Origin: Sphingomonas palmae
GTDB taxonomy: Bacteria; Pseudomonadota; Alphaproteobacteria; Sphingomonadales; Sphingomonadaceae
DNA length: 64,000 nucleotides
Reading direction: 5' to 3'
Assembly: GCF_900109565.1 (NCBI RefSeq)
Contig: NZ_FNZZ01000001.1
Coordinates: 558,001 to 622,000 of the forward strand
Shown here: positions 7,619 through 15,942 of the stretch, piece by piece
How positions within the stretch are numbered: position 1 is the stretch's first letter
Layout of the letters: each line of letters starts with the position of its first letter
Made by a program: the position numbers and the translations under genes
The notes under the pieces: model-generated
The model's database searches: none
The model's input: the letters and a program-made list of their open reading frames with translations, nothing else
Told to the model about the DNA's origin: nothing

Positions 7619-9274
7619 ATGCTGACTGCGCTTTCCATTCGCGACGTGGTGTTGATCGAGGCGCTGGACCTCGACTTCGGCGAAGGTCTCGGCGTGCTGA
7701 CCGGGGAGACGGGCGCGGGCAAGTCGATCCTGCTCGACTCGCTCGGCCTCGCGCTCGGTCGTCGCGGCGACAGCGGGCTGGTGCGTCACGGCGCAGCGCA
7801 GGCAAGCGTTACCGCGACCTTCGATCGCCCCGCCGGTGTCGACGCGGTGCTTGAGGAGAACGGCATCGACGCCGAGCCGGGCGAGCCGCTGATCGTGCGC
7901 CGCATCGTCAAGGCGGACGGCGGCAGCCGCGCGTTCGTCAACAATCAGCCATCGTCCGCCGCGCTGCTGCGTGAGATCGGGCAGTTGCTGGTCGAGATTC
8001 ACGGCCAGCACGACGACCGTGGCATGCTGGCACCCGCGGGGCACCGCGCGCTGCTCGATGCCTTCGCACGGGCCGATGTAGCCAAGGTGTCCGCCGCGCA
8101 TACCGCCTGGCGCGACGCGACGTCAGCGCTGGAGGACGCGCAGGCCGAGATCGCCACCGCGCAGCGCGACCGCGAGTGGCTGGAACACGCGGTCGCCGAA
8201 CTCGACAAGCTCGCGCCCGAGCCGGGCGAGGAAGAAGCGCTGGCCGAGCGCCGCCGCGGCATGCAGCGCGCGGAGAAGATCGCCGACGATCTGAACGACG
8301 TGACCGGACACGTCGATGGTCGCGACGGCGCGTTGACGCAGCTGCGCCAGGCCGCCCGCGTGCTGGAACGCATCGCGGAGGATCACCCCGCGCTAGCCGA
8401 GGCACTCGCCGCGATCGACCGTGCAGTGATCGAAGGAGCGGTAGCGGAGGAAAAGCTGCGTGACGCCGCCGCCGCGCTGATGCACGATCCGCGTCAGCTG
8501 GAGGAAGACGAGGCACGTCTGTTCGAGCTTCGCGCGATGGCGCGCAAGCACCGCGTCCAACCCGATGACCTCGCCGCACTGGCCGACCGTCAGCGCGCAC
8601 AACTCGAGCGATTGAACGCCGGCGAGGAAGGTCTGGCTGGGCTGGAAGCACGTGTCGACAAGGCGCGTGCGGCTTATGTCGCCGCGGCCGACGCGCTCAC
8701 GAAGCAGCGCACCGCCGCCGCCAAGCGGCTCGACGCGGCCGTGGCGGGTGAGCTCGCGCCATTGAAGCTCGACGCAGCACGGTTCCGGACGATCGTCGCG
8801 CCCCTGAGCGAAGGGGAATGGTCGCCCGCCGGACGCGACCGCGTCGAGTTCGAGATTTCGACCAACCCGGGCGCCCCCTTCGCCCCGCTGGCCAAGATCG
8901 CGAGCGGCGGCGAGCTGTCGCGCTTCATCCTCGCGCTCAAGGTCGCGCTGGCGCAGCAGGGCGGTGCCGCGACAATGATCTTCGACGAGATCGATCGCGG
9001 CGTCGGCGGCGCGGTGGCGAGCGCGATCGGCGACCGGCTCGCGCGGCTGGCGACGCGCGCGCAATTGCTGGTCGTCACCCACTCGCCGCAGGTGGCGGCG
9101 CGCGGCGCCGCGCACCTGCTGATCGCCAAGAGCAACGACGGTAAGGTCACCCGCACCGGCGTCCGCCCGCTCTCCCCTGACGAGCGTCGCGAGGAGATCG
9201 CGCGCATGCTGTCGGGCGCGACCGTCACCGATGAGGCGCGCGCGCAGGCGGAACGACTACTCGAACCCGCCTGA
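7619..9274 (+). CDS. recN: DNA repair protein RecN
   Basis: 551 residues, the usual RecN length. The N-terminal SMC-like ATPase half has Walker A GETGAGKS at residues 29-36 and the Q-loop region VEIHGQHDDRGML. A long coiled-coil middle follows (about 160-360, rich in Glu, Arg, Ala). The C-terminal half carries the ABC signature KIASGGELSRF, Walker B TMIFDEIDRGVGG and the switch region VVTHSPQVAA. RecN is a cohesin-like ATPase acting in double-strand-break repair by recombination. ATG at 7619 is immediately followed by the conserved LTALSIRDVVLIE start. No LexA-type operator was recognised upstream. Confidence 0.97.
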   Translation: MLTALSIRDVVLIEALDLDFGEGLGVLTGETGAGKSILLDSLGLALGRRGDSGLVRHGAAQASVTATFDRPAGVDAVLEENGIDAEPGEPLIVRRIVKADGGSRAFVNNQPSSAALLREIGQLLVEIHGQHDDRGMLAPAGHRALLDAFARADVAKVSAAHTAWRDATSALEDAQAEIATAQRDREWLEHAVAELDKLAPEPGEEEALAERRRGMQRAEKIADDLNDVTGHVDGRDGALTQLRQAARVLERIAEDHPALAEALAAIDRAVIEGAVAEEKLRDAAAALMHDPRQLEEDEARLFELRAMARKHRVQPDDLAALADRQRAQLERLNAGEEGLAGLEARVDKARAAYVAAADALTKQRTAAAKRLDAAVAGELAPLKLDAARFRTIVAPLSEGEWSPAGRDRVEFEISTNPGAPFAPLAKIASGGELSRFILALKVALAQQGGAATMIFDEIDRGVGGAVASAIGDRLARLATRAQLLVVTHSPQVAARGAAHLLIAKSNDGKVTRTGVRPLSPDERREEIARMLSGATVTDEARAQAERLLEPA

Positions 9275-9294
9275 GCGACGCGCCGGCCGTCGCT
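9274..9294. terminator. Short convergent hairpin between recN and gpmA
   Basis: AGCGACG and CGTCGCT form a perfect 7-base stem around a 7-base GC-rich loop, overlapping the last base of both stop codons. There is no T-run, so it is a weak candidate for a bidirectional terminator. Confidence 0.4.
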
Positions 9295-9980
9295 TACCGC
9301 TCGCTCAGATAATAGCGATCGGTCGCGTTCAGCGCGTCGTCGAGCTCGTAAACGATCGGCTGCCCGGTCGGGATCTCCAGTCCGGTGATCTCGTCGTCGG
9401 GAATGTTGCTCAGATGCTTGACCAGCGCGCGCAGCGAATTGCCGTGCGCGGAGATCAGCACGCGCTGACCGTCCTTCAGCGCGGGGGCGATCCGCTCCTC
9501 CCAGTACGGCAGCACGCGCGCGATCGTGTCTTTCAGGCTCTCGGTCGCAGGCACGTCGATCCCGGCGTAGCGACGGTCGCCCGACAAATCGTAGTCGCTG
9601 CCCGCCTCCATCGGCGGCGGCGGCACGTCGAAGCTGCGACGCCAGATATGGACCTGCTCGTCGCCGTGCTTCGCCGCGGTCTCCGCCTTGTCGAGCCCGG
9701 TCAGCCCGCCGTAATGGCGCTCGTTCAACCGCCAGTGCTTCTCGACCGGCAGCCACAAACGCCCCATCGCCTCCAGCGCGAGGTTGAGCGTCTTGATCGC
9801 GCGGGTCTGCAGCGAGGTGAAGGTCTGGTCGAAGTCGAGGCCCTTCGCCGCCATCAACTCGCCCGCCGCGCGCGCCTCGGCTGCGCCCTTCTCCGTCACG
9901 TCGACATCCCACCAGCCGGTGAAACGGTTCTCCAGGTTCCACGACGACTGGCCGTGACGGATAAGGACGAGCGTGGGCAT
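9294..9980 (-). CDS. gpmA: 2,3-bisphosphoglycerate-dependent phosphoglycerate mutase
   Basis: 228 residues. The phosphohistidine motif [10 protein letters not shown] places the catalytic His at residue 9. The family features [29 protein letters not shown] and the second catalytic His in [11 protein letters not shown] are all present. The enzyme interconverts 3- and 2-phosphoglycerate in glycolysis and gluconeogenesis. It is convergent with recN. The GNAT pseudogene lies 85 bases upstream on the same strand. Confidence 0.96.
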   Translation of the reverse strand: MPTLVLIRHGQSSWNLENRFTGWWDVDVTEKGAAEARAAGELMAAKGLDFDQTFTSLQTRAIKTLNLALEAMGRLWLPVEKHWRLNERHYGGLTGLDKAETAAKHGDEQVHIWRRSFDVPPPPMEAGSDYDLSGDRRYAGIDVPATESLKDTIARVLPYWEERIAPALKDGQRVLISAHGNSLRALVKHLSNIPDDEITGLEIPTGQPIVYELDDALNATDRYYLSER

Positions 9981-10065
9981 GGTTGAACCTTCCTGCGTGG
10001 CCGCGCGGCGGCGGCGATCACCGCTCCGCTACGGGAAAGCGGGCCCGCCGGGCAAGCCGCGACGC

Positions 10066-10521
10066 TTACAGCGCCAGGCGGAAGAAGCGGTTGTGCGGGC
10101 TGGGCTGATAATCGGCGAAGGCGTCGCACGGCACGAACCCGACGCGCGTGTAGAGCCGGGCGGCGGCGTCATAGGCCCGCGTGGTCCCGGTCTCCAGGTA
10201 CAGCGTGCGTAGTCCCTGCTCGCGCGCCTCGGCCATGATCGCGCGCAGGATCGCGTGGCCGGCGCCGCGTCCCCTCGCCTCGGGCGTGCTGCGCATCGAC
10301 TTGACCTCGCCCGCCGCGTCGTCGAGCCGCTTCAACGCCCCCATGCCGGTGAGCGTCGCGCCCTCCTACGCGGTAAAGAACGTCACTTCGGGCGCGGACA
10401 GCGCCGCACCGTCGAGCGCGAAGGAGAAGCCGGGCGGCGTGCCCGCACGCTGCTCGGCGACGTGCGCGGCGAGCAACGGCGCCACCGCGGGGTTGGTCGG
10501 TGTATCGCGTCGAACCTGCAC
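10066..10521 (-). pseudogene. GNAT family N-acetyltransferase interrupted by an in-frame TAG
   Basis: From GTG at 10521 (GGAG 7 bases upstream) to TAA at 10066 one frame reads through 151 codons with a single stop, TAG at 10368-10366 (codon 52). Before the stop it reads as the start of an acetyltransferase (VQVRRDTPTNPAVAPLL to EVTFFTA). After it come GALKRLDDAAGEVKSMR, the acetyl-CoA loop ARGRGAGHAIL (R/Q-x-x-G-x-G/A) and the C-terminal YETGF-like region. The two halves join without a frameshift. Homologues that I recall have Trp where the TAG stands (FTAW-x-G), so a TGG to TAG change is likely. The downstream 92-residue part could only be made by reinitiation at ATG 10344, and would lack the first strands. 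Confidence 0.82.
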
Positions 10522-10595
10522 TTGCGCGCTCCGCTGTCGGCGTGTTTGTACAGGTCTAGCGCGCCGTGGCAGGCGGACAAGCAGGGAGAAGGTAG

Positions 10596-11318
10596 ATGGC
10601 GGTCGAGCGCAGGGCATTGATCCACGATGGGCCGGGTGGCCGTTTCGAAGGCGTGTTCGCATGGGACGATGCACAATCCGGCGCGCGGCCAGCGGTGCTG
10701 GTGATCCCGAACATCCTGGGTCAGAAGGAAGAGGATAACGTCAAGGCGGAGGAACTCGCCGCGCTGGGCTACGCCGCCTTCGCGTGCGATGTGTACGGCC
10801 AGGGCAAGCGGACGCAGCGCGGGCCGGGCGCGTCACGCTACATGGACGAGATGAACGCCGATCGGGCGCTGCTACGCGATCGGCTCGCCGCCAGTCTCGC
10901 CGCGCTCAAGGCACAGCCGGAGGTGGAGGAAAGCCGGACCGCCGCGATCGGCTTCTGCTTCGGCGGCAAGTGCGTGCTCGACATGGCGCGTAGCGGGTTG
11001 GACGTGCTCGGCGGTGTCAGCTTCCACGGGGTCTACGATCGCCCGGACTACGACACCGTGTCACCAATCGCGGCCAAGCTGCTGATCTGCCACGGCTGGG
11101 ACGATCCGCTCGGCAAGCCCGAGACGGTCGTGGCCTTGGCGCAGGAGCTGACCGAAAGCGGCGCCGATTGGCAGCTCCACGCCTACGGTCATGCCGGTCA
11201 CGCGTTCACCGATCGCAGCATGAAAGGCTCGACGATCCCGGGCGTCGCCTATGAGGAGCGCGCCGACCGCCGAAGCTGGAAGGCGATGAAAGATTTTCTG
11301 AGAGAAATATTCGCGTAG
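10596..11318 (+). CDS. Dienelactone hydrolase family protein
   Basis: 240 residues. The alpha/beta-hydrolase of the dienelactone hydrolase family is recognised by VLVIPNILGQKEEDNVKAEELAALGY, the nucleophile elbow GFCFGG with Cys121, the acid in CHGWDDPLG and the His in GHAGHAFTD. These complete a Cys-Asp-His triad. Classical members open dienelactones in chloroaromatic degradation, but most chromosomal members act on unknown small esters. AGAAGG lies 4 bases before the ATG. It stands alone, with a leftward BLUF gene after it. Confidence 0.88.
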   Translation: MAVERRALIHDGPGGRFEGVFAWDDAQSGARPAVLVIPNILGQKEEDNVKAEELAALGYAAFACDVYGQGKRTQRGPGASRYMDEMNADRALLRDRLAASLAALKAQPEVEESRTAAIGFCFGGKCVLDMARSGLDVLGGVSFHGVYDRPDYDTVSPIAAKLLICHGWDDPLGKPETVVALAQELTESGADWQLHAYGHAGHAFTDRSMKGSTIPGVAYEERADRRSWKAMKDFLREIFA

Positions 11319-11362
11319 GCATGGTGCCTGGCGGCTGTCTCGTCGCGGCAGTCCCCTCGCCT

Positions 11363-11788
11363 TTACGTCGCTGAACCGACCGTGCGCAGGACATCCTCGA
11401 ACTCCTCGCGGATCTCGTCGGGGGCACTGCGCAACAACACCTGCAATCGCTCGCGAACCGCCTCCGTCTGGCGATTGTCCGACATGCTCGCCATCGTCCA
11501 GCCGCTGAAGATGCGGCGGGTGTCGAGTTCGTCGTGAAGCGTCTTCACCTCGGCGTGCCGCGGGTCGGCGCTGATCCGTCCGAACACGTGCGTGATCGCT
11601 TCCGGCGTCCCTTCCAGCACCTGCAGGAAACGCCGCCCGTCGGATAGCAGCACGCCTGAAATGCCGTTCAGGCCGTTGTTCGCGCGCGATTGTCGCAGGA
11701 TCTCGATCTGCGTGTCATCGTCGGTACGCGCAGTCGCAATGCTTGAATAAACGATGCGCCGAAAACGCGCATCCTGTTGCTCGGTCAT
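11363..11788 (-). CDS. Single-domain BLUF blue-light photoreceptor
   Basis: 141 residues, essentially one BLUF domain (sensor of blue light using FAD). The residues that contact flavin and form the switching network are present: Tyr14 in RIVYSS, Asn38 in NNGLNGISG, Gln56 in RFLQVLEG, and the Trp/Met region FSGWTMAS. About 45 residues follow with no output domain, so signalling must go through protein contacts, as in short BLUF proteins such as PixD. No partner gene is obvious: the neighbours encode a hydrolase and chorismate mutase. Confidence 0.9.
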   Translation of the reverse strand: MTEQQDARFRRIVYSSIATARTDDDTQIEILRQSRANNGLNGISGVLLSDGRRFLQVLEGTPEAITHVFGRISADPRHAEVKTLHDELDTRRIFSGWTMASMSDNRQTEAVRERLQVLLRSAPDEIREEFEDVLRTVGSAT

Positions 11789-11828
11789 CTGCCGCTACTA
11801 GCTAATCCATGTTACGAAGTCGAGACGA

Positions 11829-12110
11829 TCACGATGTCGCCGCGGCGCGGTGGTGGCGGATCACCTCGTCGATGATGAAGCGCAGGAATTTCTCGGAAAA
11901 CTCGGGGTCCAGTTCGGCATCGAGCGCGAGCTGGCGCAACCGCGCGATCTGCTGCTCCTCTCGCCCCGGATCGGCTGCCGGCAACCCGCTGACCGCCTTG
12001 TGGCGTCCGACCGCCTGGGTCACCTTGAACCGTTCGGCGAGCAGGCAGACGAGTGCCGCGTCGATGTTGTCGATGCTCTTGCGATAGCCTTTCAACACGT
12101 CGTCGGTCAT
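11829..12110 (-). CDS. Monofunctional AroQ-type chorismate mutase
   Basis: 93 residues, the size of a stand-alone AroQ helical mutase. All main active-site residues align with the E. coli P-protein with an offset of one: Arg10, Arg27, Lys38, Asp47, Arg50 and Glu51. The enzyme converts chorismate to prephenate for phenylalanine and tyrosine synthesis. ATG at 12110 is chosen because the family begins there; an open stretch upstream to 12380 is antisense to the polyprenyl synthase gene. No signal peptide is present, so it is the cytoplasmic form. Confidence 0.93.
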   Translation of the reverse strand: MTDDVLKGYRKSIDNIDAALVCLLAERFKVTQAVGRHKAVSGLPAADPGREEQQIARLRQLALDAELDPEFSEKFLRFIIDEVIRHHRAAATS

Positions 12111-12210
12111 GCGGTCCTCCCGCGTTCCGCTGTTGCGCAAGGGAGACGCCGCTGCAAGGTTCGATCGCGGCTTGCCTTGCCCGGTCGACCGCTCGTACAG
12201 GCGCGGGGAG

Positions 12211-13221
12211 ATGAGTGCATCGATCCACCGGCTCTCGGGCCGCACCCCTTCGCTCGATCCGATGATCGATCTGGTCACCGCCGACATGAACGCGGTCAAC
12301 GCCGTGATCCTCGACCGAATGCAGTCGCAGATACCGCTGATCCCCAAGCTTGCCGGGCATCTGATTGCGGGGGGCGGCAAGCGGATGCGCCCGATGCTGA
12401 CGCTCGCGAGCGCGAAGCTGATTGGCTACACCGGCACACGCCACCACCGTCTGGCGGCCGCGGTCGAGTTCATCCACACGGCGACGCTGCTGCACGACGA
12501 CGTGGTCGACGGGTCCGACCTGCGCCGGGGCAAGCGCACCGCCAACATCATCTGGGGCAATCCGGCGAGCGTGCTGGTCGGCGACTTCCTGTTCAGCCGC
12601 AGCTTCGAGCTAATGGTGGAGGCCGACAGCCTCAAGTCGCTCAAGATCCTCAGCCACGCCTCCGCGGTGATCGCTGAGGGCGAGGTCAACCAGCTGACGG
12701 CGGTGCGCCGCGTCGACCTTGGCGAAGACCGCTATCTCGACATCATCGGCGCGAAGACCGCGGCGCTGTTCGCCGCCGCGTGCCGCATCTCTGCCGTGGT
12801 GGCCGAGCGCCCGGACGCGGAGGAAGAGGCGCTCGACGCCTATGGCCGCTATCTCGGCATCGCGTTCCAGCTCGTCGACGACGCGATCGACTACACCTCG
12901 GACGCGGGCACGATGGGCAAGGACGCCGGTGACGATTTCCGTGAGGGCAAGGTCACCCTGCCCGTCATCCTCGCCTACGCGCGCGGCTCGGCTGAGGATC
13001 GCACCTTCTGGAAGGATGCGATCGAAGGACGCCGGTCGAGCGATGCCGATTTCGCGCAGGCGATCGAGCTTGTCCGCGCCACGCGCGCGGTCGACGATAC
13101 GCTGGCGCGCGCGCGTCATTATGGCCAGCGCGCGATCGACGCGCTCGGACCGTTCGCGGGTGGCGCGGCCAAGGACGCGATGGTCGAGGCGGTCGAATTC
13201 GCGGTGGCGCGCGCCTATTGA
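12211..13221 (+). CDS. Long-chain polyprenyl diphosphate synthase (octa-/decaprenyl)
   Basis: 336 residues, a trans-isoprenyl diphosphate synthase. The first Asp-rich motif is LLHDDVVDGSDLRRG, the second QLVDDAIDYT, and GGGKRMRPML is the substrate-binding segment. The Ala/Val residues just before the first Asp motif and the overall length fit a long-chain product (C40-C50), used for the ubiquinone side chain; sphingomonads make ubiquinone-10, so decaprenyl is likely. ATG at 12211 has GGGGAG directly touching it, an unusually short spacing, so a start at ATG 12262 is possible. It is divergent from chorismate mutase. Confidence 0.93.
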   Translation: MSASIHRLSGRTPSLDPMIDLVTADMNAVNAVILDRMQSQIPLIPKLAGHLIAGGGKRMRPMLTLASAKLIGYTGTRHHRLAAAVEFIHTATLLHDDVVDGSDLRRGKRTANIIWGNPASVLVGDFLFSRSFELMVEADSLKSLKILSHASAVIAEGEVNQLTAVRRVDLGEDRYLDIIGAKTAALFAAACRISAVVAERPDAEEEALDAYGRYLGIAFQLVDDAIDYTSDAGTMGKDAGDDFREGKVTLPVILAYARGSAEDRTFWKDAIEGRRSSDADFAQAIELVRATRAVDDTLARARHYGQRAIDALGPFAGGAAKDAMVEAVEFAVARAY

Positions 13222-13234
13222 CCGAGTCGGCGGG

Positions 13235-14203
13235 TCAGACCCGCCGCTCGTCCGCCAATTCGCACGCGTGCGCGCCCGTCTCCACCTGGATCGTCGCGTG
13301 CCCGATCCCGAAGCGGTGGTGCAGCATGTCCTGTATCTCGTGCAGGAACGCGTCGCCCGGGTGCCCCGCCGGCACGCACAGATGCGCGGTCAGCCCGGGT
13401 TCGGTCGTCGACATCGGCCAGATGTGCAGGTCGTGCACCTCGCTGACGCCGGGCAGATCGCTGAGCGCGGTACGCACGCCGTCATAGTCGATCCCGCGCG
13501 GCACCGCGGCGAGCGACATCTCCACCGTCTCGCGCAATAGCCCCCAGGTCTGCCAGAAGATCAGGCCGGCGATGACCAGGCTGACGAGCGGGTCGATCCA
13601 CGCCGCGCCCGTCGCCCAGATGATCACGCCCGCGACGACGACGCCCGCCGACACGAGCGCGTCGGACAGCATGTGCAGGAACGCTCCGCGGATATTGACG
13701 TCGCCTTTGCGCCCGCGCGCGAATAGCCATGCGGTGATCGCATTGACCGCGATGCCGCCAGCCGCGACCGCCGCAACCGACAGGCCGGGCACGCGCGGCG
13801 CGGCCGAGAACCGCTCCACCGCCTCGGTCGCGATGGCGCCGAGCGCGACCAGCAGCAGCAGCGCGTTGGCGAGCGCGGCGAGGATGGTCGACCCCTTCAA
13901 CCCGTAGGTGAAGCGTTTAGACGGCGGCGTACGAGCTAGCGCTGCACCACCCCACGCGATTGCCAGGCCGAGCACGTCGGACAGATTGTGCCCGGCATCC
14001 GCTAGCAGCGCGACCGAGCCGTAGATCAACCCCGCCCCCGCCTCGACGATCAGATAGGCGAGATTGAGCCCGATCCCGATCGCGAACGCGCGATCCCAGC
14101 GCTCCGGCGGCGCGGCATGGGCGTGACCATGTCCATGACTGTGCCCGTGGCCATGCGCGTGCGCGTGCCCGTGCGAGTGACCGTGGTGATGTCCGTGACC
14201 CAT
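13235..14203 (-). CDS. Cation diffusion facilitator with His-rich N-terminus (zinc exporter)
   Basis: 322 residues. The first 30 are an alternating His-Gly/His-Ala/His-Ser tail (about 14 His), a likely cytoplasmic metal buffer. Six membrane helices follow with both zinc-site motifs intact: ADAGHNLSD in helix 2 and HMLSDALVSAG in helix 5 (HxxxD). The C-terminal ferredoxin-like domain contains VHDLHIWPMS. This matches CzcD/ZitB-type zinc/proton antiporters of the inner membrane. It differs from the ZnT9-like transporter at 1.4 kb in both metal sites, so the two probably have different metals or roles. Confidence 0.94.
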   Translation of the reverse strand: MGHGHHHGHSHGHAHAHGHGHSHGHGHAHAAPPERWDRAFAIGIGLNLAYLIVEAGAGLIYGSVALLADAGHNLSDVLGLAIAWGGAALARTPPSKRFTYGLKGSTILAALANALLLLVALGAIATEAVERFSAAPRVPGLSVAAVAAGGIAVNAITAWLFARGRKGDVNIRGAFLHMLSDALVSAGVVVAGVIIWATGAAWIDPLVSLVIAGLIFWQTWGLLRETVEMSLAAVPRGIDYDGVRTALSDLPGVSEVHDLHIWPMSTTEPGLTAHLCVPAGHPGDAFLHEIQDMLHHRFGIGHATIQVETGAHACELADERRV

Positions 14204-14257
14204 GCCGCGCGCGTTAGCGTAGCAGGAACAGGTGATACTAGGACAAGAGCGGCCCTT

Positions 14258-15640
14258 TTACGGCTCGATCGACGAGGCGGCCGGCAGGCGCAGCCGGACC
14301 AGCAGTCCGCCCAAGTCCTCGCTCTCCTCCAGGCTGACCGTCCCGTCATATATCTCGGCCACGTCGCGCACGATCGCGAGTCCCAACCCGGTGCCGGGCT
14401 TGCCCGAATCGAGCCGCACACCGCGATCGAAGATGCGCGCACGGTCCGCCTCGGGTATCCCCATCCCGTCGTCCTCGACCTGTATCTCGACGAACCCCGA
14501 GTGCGCGCCGACGGTCACGAACACGCTGCCGCCGCCATATTTGGCAGCATTCTCGACCAGATTGCCCATGATCTCGTCCAGGTCCTGCCGCTCGATATGC
14601 GCGACCAGATCCTTCGGCCCGTCCATGTCGACGCGAACGTGCGGGTAGAGGCGACGGACCGCGCGCTCGACCGACTCGACGCTCGGCCACACGTCGGCGC
14701 GACTGTGCGCGGAGCCGCGCCGCCCGACCGCACGCGCGCGCGCCAGATGGTGGTCGACCTGCCGCCGCATCGTCCGCGCCTCCCGGATCACCGTATCGGC
14801 GAGATCGTCCGAGTTCGCCGTTGCCGCGTTCATGATCACGGTCAGCGGTGTCTTGAGCGCGTGCGCGAGGTTGCCGGCGTGGCGTCGCGCTTCCTCCGCC
14901 TGCCGCTCGTTGTGCTCGACCAGCGCGTTCAGCTCGTCGATCATCGGCAGCACCTCGATCGGCATGCTGCCCTCGACACGGTTCGCCTTGCCCGCGCGCA
15001 TCCGCGCGATCGCGAGCCGCACGCGCCGGAGTGGCAGCAGGCCGTAGAACGTCTGCAACGCCGCGAGCACGACCAAGCCGATCCCGAGCAGCAGGAAACT
15101 GCGGATCAGCGTGCGGCGCAGGATGGTGATCTGCGCGTCGAGCGCCTCGCGGCTGGAGGCGACCTGGAAACGCCAGCGTACCGGCGATCCCGGCAGCTTC
15201 ACGTCCTGCTCGACCACGCGCAGCTTTTCGTCCTTGAACTGCTTGCTGTCGTAGCTGTGGACGCTGCGATCGTTGTGCGGTGCGCCGTAGGCGAGCTGGC
15301 GATCCCACAGTGATCGCGACGGCCAGGTCTCGTGCCCCGGCGCCGACACCTGCCAGTAGAGCCCGGAATAAGGCTCGAGAAACCGCTGGTCGGCCGGCTC
15401 GCGATTGAACGTCACCTCGCCGGCGGTGTCGATCTCGGCCGACACGAGCAGCGAGCGCAGCACGTAGCCGAGCTGATCGTCGGCGTTGCGCGTCACCGCC
15501 GCCACCAGCACGCGGTCGAGCGCGAAACCGCCGCCCGCGAGCAGGATCGAGATCCACGCCGCCGCGATCAGGATCATGCGCCGCGACAGCGATCCGCGCA
15601 CGCGCAACGGCGGCTTCACGCGACCGCGCCCCGGAACCAA
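14258..15640 (-). CDS. PhoQ-like sensor histidine kinase
   Basis: Up to 460 residues. The protein has a first membrane segment (about 22-45), a periplasmic sensor of about 130 residues with several aromatic residues, a second membrane segment (about 181-197), a HAMP-like linker, and a kinase core. The phosphoacceptor is His260 in NLAHALKTPL, followed by N box NLVENAAKYG, G1 DDGMGIPE and G2 GKPGTGLGLAI. AHALKTPL is the PhoQ-type H box. The frame opens with TTG at 15640; GTG or ATG codons at residues 8, 14 and 22 are plausible alternatives. Its regulator gene lies 300 bases upstream on the same strand, an unusual gap that is filled by an antisense small gene. Confidence 0.9.
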   Translation of the reverse strand: MVPGRGRVKPPLRVRGSLSRRMILIAAAWISILLAGGGFALDRVLVAAVTRNADDQLGYVLRSLLVSAEIDTAGEVTFNREPADQRFLEPYSGLYWQVSAPGHETWPSRSLWDRQLAYGAPHNDRSVHSYDSKQFKDEKLRVVEQDVKLPGSPVRWRFQVASSREALDAQITILRRTLIRSFLLLGIGLVVLAALQTFYGLLPLRRVRLAIARMRAGKANRVEGSMPIEVLPMIDELNALVEHNERQAEEARRHAGNLAHALKTPLTVIMNAATANSDDLADTVIREARTMRRQVDHHLARARAVGRRGSAHSRADVWPSVESVERAVRRLYPHVRVDMDGPKDLVAHIERQDLDEIMGNLVENAAKYGGGSVFVTVGAHSGFVEIQVEDDGMGIPEADRARIFDRGVRLDSGKPGTGLGLAIVRDVAEIYDGTVSLEESEDLGGLLVRLRLPAASSIEP

Positions 15641-15681
15641 GCGGGTGCCGACCGGTTCACCGCCGCAACGGAGGAATAATC

Positions 15682-15927
15682 ATGCGAAAGGGTAGAAACA
15701 TACCCGCGATGATCGTCGCCGTGCTGGGCGGCGTGCTCGTGTCGATGCTCGCGGGGCTGCTGCTCGCCTCCTACGCGGTCGCAGGAGTAAGCCCGTCCTA
15801 CCTTCCCGAACCCGCGCTTCACCAGACGCGGATCGCGCAGGAAAGCGCGAGCCTTCCCGAGCCGACCACGATCCAGCGCATCGCCGCCGACGTGGACGCC
15901 GCGCAGGTCGGTCGACGCGAATTGTAG
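15682..15927 (+). CDS. Small single-pass membrane protein, antisense between regulator and kinase
   Basis: 81 residues with no family I recognise. Residues 8-33 form one strongly hydrophobic segment (MIVAVLGGVLVSMLAGLLLA and on), followed by a polar tail of about 45 residues with Pro-rich and Gln-rich parts, probably periplasmic. A perfect ribosome site, GGAGGA, stands 7 bases before the ATG, and third codon positions are strongly G/C, as in the flanking genes. It lies on the opposite strand, wholly inside the gap between the response regulator (stop at 15943) and the kinase (start at 15640). Small membrane proteins often modulate PhoQ-type kinases, for example MgrB; a similar role here is only a guess. 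Confidence 0.68.
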   Translation: MRKGRNIPAMIVAVLGGVLVSMLAGLLLASYAVAGVSPSYLPEPALHQTRIAQESASLPEPTTIQRIAADVDAAQVGRREL

Positions 15928-15942
15928 ATACGCGACCACGCG

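Noticed and set aside
12109..12210. Extension of the polyprenyl synthase frame upstream of ATG 12211.
   Set aside because: The upstream codons read into the chorismate mutase 5' region on the other strand and do not resemble the family.
14111..14203. GC-alternating simple repeat as a mobile or CRISPR-like array.
   Set aside because: It is the coding sequence for the His-rich tail of the zinc exporter; no unit-spacer structure.
15616..15939. A leftward 107-codon frame in the regulator-kinase gap.
   Set aside because: It is antisense to the small membrane protein gene, which has the better ribosome site and a clear membrane helix.
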